Assembly: GCF_963259705.1 (NCBI RefSeq)
Contig: NC_081850.1
Coordinates: forward strand, 33,199,799-33,263,798
Direction: 5' to 3'
DNA: 64,000 bases
Source: Myotis daubentonii
Lineage: Eukaryota; Chordata; Mammalia; Chiroptera; Vespertilionidae
Both the position numbers and the translations under genes were made by a program. Shown in pieces: positions 59,448 through 64,000 of the stretch; position 1 is the stretch's first letter, and the number at the start of each line of letters is the position of its first letter. Below the pieces are notes generated by a model, which was not told the DNA's origin, searched no databases, and worked only from the letters and a program-made list of their open reading frames with translations.

Positions 59448-59576
59448 GTCGCTATTGGCCCGCGTACGGTCAGGGCGGTGCTCGCGCCTCGTCGCCATTG
59501 GCCCGCTCTGGAGCTGGGCGGAGCCCGGGCCGCGTCGCCATTGGCCCGCGCTAGAGTTAGGCGGTGCCCGAGCCCC
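59448..59576 (-). promoter_or_regulatory. Three tandem 43-bp CCAAT-box / GC-box modules
   Basis: Units at 59448-59490, 59491-59533 and 59534-59576 each begin GTCGCYATTGGCCCGC and each hold a GGCGG GC box about 30 bases in. Read in the RCL1 direction, each ATTGG (59454, 59497, 59540) is a CCAAT box, the NF-Y site, and the GC boxes are Sp1-type. The array lies about 260-390 bp upstream of the RCL1 ATG. The motif calls are seen in the sequence. Factor binding is inferred. Confidence 0.75.
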
Positions 59577-60185
59577 GGCAACAGAGCGGAGAGGAGCGCG
59601 GGGTGGGGGCTTCTGGACGCTCAGGCTGGGGAGCTCGGCCCCCCCACAGCCTGCGCGGGGTCTCTCTCCCAGAGTAGGAGCAAGGAGAGGGGGCGGCGGG
59701 GGTTCCGGGCCTACCGCATGCCGCTACGTAGCCTGACTACTTACTGGGATGTGGACGGCATTCTCTAACCCGCCTTTTTCTTAATAGAGGAGAAAACAAG
59801 ATTGGCGCGCGCACCCTGCTGCAACACCGTTCTGAGCGCGCTGCTGGCATGTCCCCTCGCTCCCCGCTGTAACCCTGAGTACTGACTGCCCTTCCCACGG
59901 GGAAAGACTCGAGGAGCATTGCAAAACTGGCAGTGGCAGCATGCACTGGGACTCCAGCCTTCGGACAGCAGGCTATTGCTTATTTTTTGTGTGAGGCACC
60001 AAGCTTGCCCCTTTCACATTGGTCTCTTCCCTTATATTCACAGCGCCAAGTCAGATCCTCCCAACTCACACACCTCAAAATGCATTGTTGTAATAACTTC
60101 ACACACAAACACACACCCACACTCTGCTTTTCCCTCTTTCCTGGCCTCCCCTAATCCTGCACACCAAAATCGTACCAAAACCTTC
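59577..60185. other. Upstream of RCL1, no second gene seen
   Basis: GC-rich to about 59760, then ordinary composition. No divergent first exon was recognised. Confidence 0.45.
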
Positions 60186-60197
60186 AAAGATGTGTGG

Positions 60198-60391
60198 ACC
60201 CTAGTCGGTTTGGCCTGGGGACTGAAGGGTCCCGTTTTCCATTCTGGTCAAGGGTACATGCCTGGGTTGTGGGCTCGATCCCCAGTAGGGGGCGTGCAGG
60301 AGGCAGCCAATCAATGATTCTCATCATTGATATTCCTATCTCTCCCTCTCCCTTCCTCTCTGAAATCAATTTTTAAAATACATATTTTTTT
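60198..60391 (+). mobile_element. VES SINE with short deletion in the head
   Basis: Flanked by AAAGATGTGTGG at 60186-60197 and 60392-60403. The head lacks the stretch between TTTGGC and CTGGGGACTGAAGG, removing the A-box region. Confidence 0.93.
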
Positions 60392-60508
60392 AAAGATGTG
60401 TGGTTAACTATCAAATGACCACAAATTTAGGACCCCCAACATAATAATAACGTGTGTTTGCAGTCATTCTTGGACAATGTCACCAGATCATGAGTTCTAG
60501 AACACATT

Positions 60509-60525
60509 GGGGGGGGGGGGGGGGG
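60509..60525 (+). repeat. 17-base G run
   Basis: This is an uninterrupted G homopolymer, the third long G run in the window (others at 53486 and 54372). Confidence 0.95.
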
Positions 60526-60782
60526 AGTCTAGAAAGAGTAAGAGCCTGAATAAAGATTAAGGAGGGTAGCTAGCCTTATGTGAATAAATCTCAGTTATGA
60601 GGAACCAACCGTATGGTCTGAGCTGGTTAGTAACCGGTTATTAGAGATATAGGTAGAATTTAAGATAATTAGCCCTTAAATCCATTGAGGAAGGGAGGTA
60701 ATCCATGCCAATGATTGCCGTTTCTCCATACTGCCTTTTAGGAAATTGACAGTGGGGATGTGGGACTGTTGGAAGCTCCAGG

Positions 60783-60997
60783 GCCCTAGCTGGTTTGGCT
60801 CAGTGGATAGGGTGTGGACCAGCGTACTAAATAAAGGGTTGCAGGCTCAATCCATCAGGGCATGCAGGAGGCAACCAATTGAGGTGTCTCTCTCACAGCA
60901 ACCAATTGATGCATCGATGTTTCTCTCTATCTGTCTCCCTCTCCCTTCTGCTGTCTAAAAATCGATGGGGAAAAAATATTTTCCGGTGAAAATTAAC
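60783..60997 (+). mobile_element. VES SINE, diverged
   Basis: The head is GCCCTAGCTGGTTTGGCTCA. The body has a duplicated CAACCAATTGA segment, and the tail is AATATTTTCCGGTGAAAATT. Confidence 0.87.
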
Positions 60998-61660
60998 AAC
61001 CCCTCCCCCCCAAAAAAAGAAAACTCTATGATGGTAGGGGGAGGGGGTCCCCAGGTAGGGTGCTCCAGGGCTCTCTTGAATCCTGCTCTGGGAGAATGCC
61101 AAAGCAAGGAGAGGAGCCATCCTACCAGGAGAGGATTTTTTTATATATATCATCTCACCTTTAATAACTCAACCACCTTAAAAAAACAACTAATATCCTC
61201 TGTAGCAAAGCCTGTCAGTGCCTCATCCCTTCAGCTCTTACTATTTTCAGTGAAATCTTTAATTTTTTGCTAACAATGCCTATATCCCTTTGTCTGGAGT
61301 TTTCCTCACCTGCATGGAACTTCGCAGAACAAATGTACTGAGGAATTAACGCACCCCTCCCCAGGCCTTAACCAATGACTGATGGGAGTTAATGTATAAG
61401 GATCCCAGGTCCCTCGATCCTTGGGTGAGACAGCTCTGAAATTCTACAGTGTTTCCCAGGGTCCCCCAGAGGCTTTAGTACTAGTTGCCCACAGGAGTAA
61501 CTTGCTTAATTAAGTGCCTATTACTGACATACTTCCCTTCACTGTATCTGCCCCAGATAACCTTCTGATAATTCCTGGGATTAACTCCCAAATAAACCAC
61601 TTTCACTCCAGTTATTGCCCCGAGGTTTTCTTCTGGGCAACCCAAAATAAGTCCTGATTT
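60998..61660. other. Unassigned upstream sequence
   Basis: No gene or clear repeat was recognised. Confidence 0.4.
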
Positions 61661-61745
61661 TTAAAATTTGAGAACCGAGGTTCAGAGAGAATAAATGACC
61701 TGCTTAAAGTGACATAGCTAATAAATGGCAGAACCAGAATAGAAA
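61661..61745 (-). mobile_element. MIR fragment
   Basis: The text TGAGAACCGAGGTTCAGAGA and TAATAAATGGCAGAACCAGA is the reversed MIR core. Confidence 0.6.
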
Positions 61746-61755
61746 GTCTATTTCC

Positions 61756-61757
61756 CT

Positions 61758-61817
<60 letters not shown>

Positions 61818-61820
61818 TGG
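61756..61820. repeat. (CT)n microsatellite
   Basis: About 60 bp of CT dinucleotides with a TTCT interruption near the right end. Confidence 0.95.
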
Positions 61821-61829
61821 GTCATATAT

Positions 61830-62165
61830 CTTTGGAATCCTGAATCTCCAATAAAAAGCCTGCCTACCATGCAGCTGCCATGTCAGAGAGACCACACAAA
61901 ATGAGACTGCCAACTGTTCCAGCTGACAGCTAGCATGAACCACCAGACATGGGAGTAGCTAGCCTTCCGATGACTCCAGTCCCCAGCCAGCCTCTGACCA
62001 ACTAGAGCCACCCTAGTTGATGTCCAATGAGCACAGATAAACTGTCCTCACTGAGCCCTGCCCAAATTGCATTTTCCTGAGCTAAATAAATGATTGTTAC
62101 TGTTTTAAGCTATGGGTTTGGGGGGCAGTTTGTTACACAGTGATAGATAACAGAAACTACATATC
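61830..62165 (+). mobile_element. MLT1-type MaLR LTR
   Basis: The right half follows MLT1 text: AAATAAATGATTGTTACTGT, TTTTAAGCTATGGGTTTGGG, GTTTGTTACACAGTGATAGA and TAACAGAAAC. It is an old solo LTR fragment without any coding part. Confidence 0.8.
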
Positions 62166-63594
62166 CCTGAACTCCTTTCCCTGCATAATTCTGGACTAGC
62201 AAGCCACAAGAAACATCTTGCATGAGATTTGGAGGGCAAAAGTGAAGTCACAGCCACATTTTTTATGATGAAAAGTCACTGCAGGGTACTAGGCTCTCTT
62301 GTAGCTCACGTATTTATCTGATACTGATCTTATTGGCATGAGGCGGCCCCCAGGCCCATAGCTCCTCTAACCCCTGATCCTACTTTAGCAACTCCATCTG
62401 CTGGGCCAGTTATGCATTTATCCCCATGACAAAGAACACCGTCTTCTGCTGGTCACTCACATCACTGAAGTTGGAGGCTTGGAGGCAGTGATAGACATGC
62501 AGGTTCTAGCTCACTCTGCTAGCTTTTAGGCTCCATCACCAGGCACAAAGACAACAGCCGCATAGACTATGAAACCAGCCCCCACAATTATTATAAGGTC
62601 AAATCCCTGTAATAAACCTCAACTTAGAGGTTCTGCTTCTTCAATTGAAACTTGACTGGTGCAGAATTCATTATTGAAAGCCAACTGCGATTAAGGCTCT
62701 ATGCTAAAGGCTTTTCTATATATGATCTCATGTGGTCCTCACCCCAACTAGCTCAAGAGTTGTATTATGAATACAAAGGGATTTTTTATGTAATTCTTTC
62801 TACTTTTCTTTATTTTTTGAGATTACCCCTGGCACATGTTTTTAATCTGCTCATACTTTTTCATACTAAATGATAAATGGTATATACCTTGCCTTGTAAT
62901 CACAGATACTTCCATTTTAATGAGGATAAAAGTATACTTGGCTCAGCAATGGGGCTTTGGATTTAGGGGCCAGAGGAGAAATTGATTCTTCCCTGTCCAT
63001 AGAGAAAGATTCTCAAGGCCCCACCTTTACTGTCTCTTGGAGACCCATTGATTGTGATATTTCATCTGCTTTCCTATAATTGTTAGCCATAAAAATGCTG
63101 ATAAAATTTGAAGAAGTTTGTGTCCTTGTTTCAGAGCCTTTAGGAGAGGGTCCGGGGGAGGAACTGGAGTCTTGTTTTACAGACAACCATAAACATCTAC
63201 ACTGACTGTGAAAGTGAAAGAGAGGTAGACAATCAGCAGGTGACAGACAATCAGCAGGTGATAAACACTCAGAGCCGAATTTTAAAGGCACCAGCTGCCG
63301 ACCTTAAAGCCATCATATCATTGTTATGAAAGACTGATTTATAATTATGAAACTTCAAATGTGAATTGAAGCGGAATACACAAATGCAGCATTGTTACAG
63401 AAATGCTACATTTCTGGTTTTCTAGCCCTGCCTTAAATTTCCATAGTTTATTAATTGTCTCCATCAAATCACACTCGTCACTCATCAAATCATGTTTCAA
63501 TATTTGATTTAGGCTATCTGTGTTACCAACCTTTCACTGTTTTAAAATACTTAACCATAAAAAAGAATTTACTGATCCATGTGAAGTCAAGGAG
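62166..63594. other. Unassigned upstream sequence
   Basis: No gene was recognised. A short tandem (GACAATCAGCAGGTGA twice, 63229-63260) is present. Confidence 0.4.
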
Positions 63595-63860
63595 TATCTG
63601 AATGTCCATTAACTGATGAATGGGTAAACAAAATGGAGTATATCTGTACAGGGGAATATTGTTCGGCAATAAAGAGAAATGACACAGAGAGACCACACAC
63701 AGTGAGAGTGCCAGCTTTTCCATGCTGCATCATGAAAAACCCTAAAGACATTGTGCTAAGTGAAAGGAGTCATCCGAAAATATCCACATGTTGTACAATT
63801 CTATTTATATGAAGTGTCCAAAATAGGCAAACCTATAGAGACAAAAAGTAGATTAGGTGG
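63595..63860 (+). mobile_element. L1 3' fragment with a foreign 37-bp patch
   Basis: The text ATGTCCATTAACTGATGAAT, AATATTGTTCGGCAATAAAG and TGTGCTAAGTGAAAGGAGTC is L1 3' end, parallel to 980-1140. Bases 63685-63721 do not fit L1 and resemble MLT1 sequence. Confidence 0.75.
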
Positions 63861-64000
63861 TGTCACAGTTGGTCATTAGAAAATCCAGATTCGTGTTCCA
63901 CCAGCTTAGCAAACCCAGAATGAAGAAGCCACTTCTTTCCTAAGAGCACCAATAAATCTGGGGCTGAGCTCTCATTGGGTCACGCGTCCATTTCTGGACC

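Larger units (their letters stand above)
58800..59760. promoter_or_regulatory. CpG island over RCL1 promoter and exon 1
   Basis: This block is very rich in G+C and in CpG compared with the AT-rich introns on either side. It contains RCL1 exon 1 and its upstream region. The long open frames on both strands here reflect GC-rich composition, not extra genes. The edges are judged by eye. Confidence 0.88.

Noticed and set aside
59190..59768. Overlapping 174- and 192-codon frames in the CpG island
   Set aside because: Both are low-complexity GC-rich frames over the promoter repeats; two overlapping frames of similar length argue for composition, not coding.
1..64000. CRISPR arrays, operons, ribosome binding sites and prokaryotic mobile elements
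   Set aside because: The sequence is mammalian nuclear DNA; the repeats are microsatellites, SINEs and DNA transposons.
59577..64000. A divergent gene sharing the RCL1 promoter
   Set aside because: No plausible first exon, conserved frame or splice donor was seen on the plus strand; the interval is repeats and unassigned DNA.

Overview
The window is nuclear DNA from a vespertilionid bat. The evidence is many tRNA-derived VES SINEs on both strands, six HeliBat-type Helitrons, several hAT MITEs with clean 8-bp target-site duplications (including two SPIN-like copies), older mammalian repeats (MIR, L2, L1, Tigger, MLT1), and coding exons that read as typical mammalian protein.

One host gene dominates: RCL1 (RNA 3'-terminal phosphate cyclase-like protein), on the minus strand. 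Its CpG-island promoter and exon 1 lie near 59.0-59.6 kb. Exons 2-8 follow at 38.1, 34.5, 28.7, 24.7, 17.1, 13.0 and 7.8 kb. The eight exons give 971 coding bases in consistent phase, about 324 of roughly 373 codons. The C-terminal exon lies beyond base 1. The last visible intron carries the microRNA gene mir-101-2 at 6947-7025 in the same orientation, as in human.

The 20.9-kb first intron is a landing zone for insertions. It holds three pairs of directly abutting Helitrons, a nested SINE cluster, and an old L1 that received a 3' fragment of a DNAJA1 retrocopy and a nearly complete retrocopy of SLC46A1 (proton-coupled folate transporter). The SLC46A1 copy has no stop or indel over about 459 codons but no ATG at the expected start. 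Introns 2 and 4 hold hAT MITEs and a decayed Tigger2 element with transposase remains. Upstream of the promoter (59.6-64 kb) are SINEs, simple repeats, an MLT1 LTR and an L1 fragment; no second gene was recognised.

There is no sign of a new multi-gene system. The most interesting signals are the SLC46A1 retrocopy, three 43-bp CCAAT/GC-box promoter modules, exactly abutting Helitron pairs, two short patches that look copied from other repeats, an unidentified 234-bp retro-insert, and an in-frame candidate alternative last exon for RCL1 just upstream of mir-101-2. Comparisons with human proteins and repeat consensus sequences are from memory; nothing was searched.
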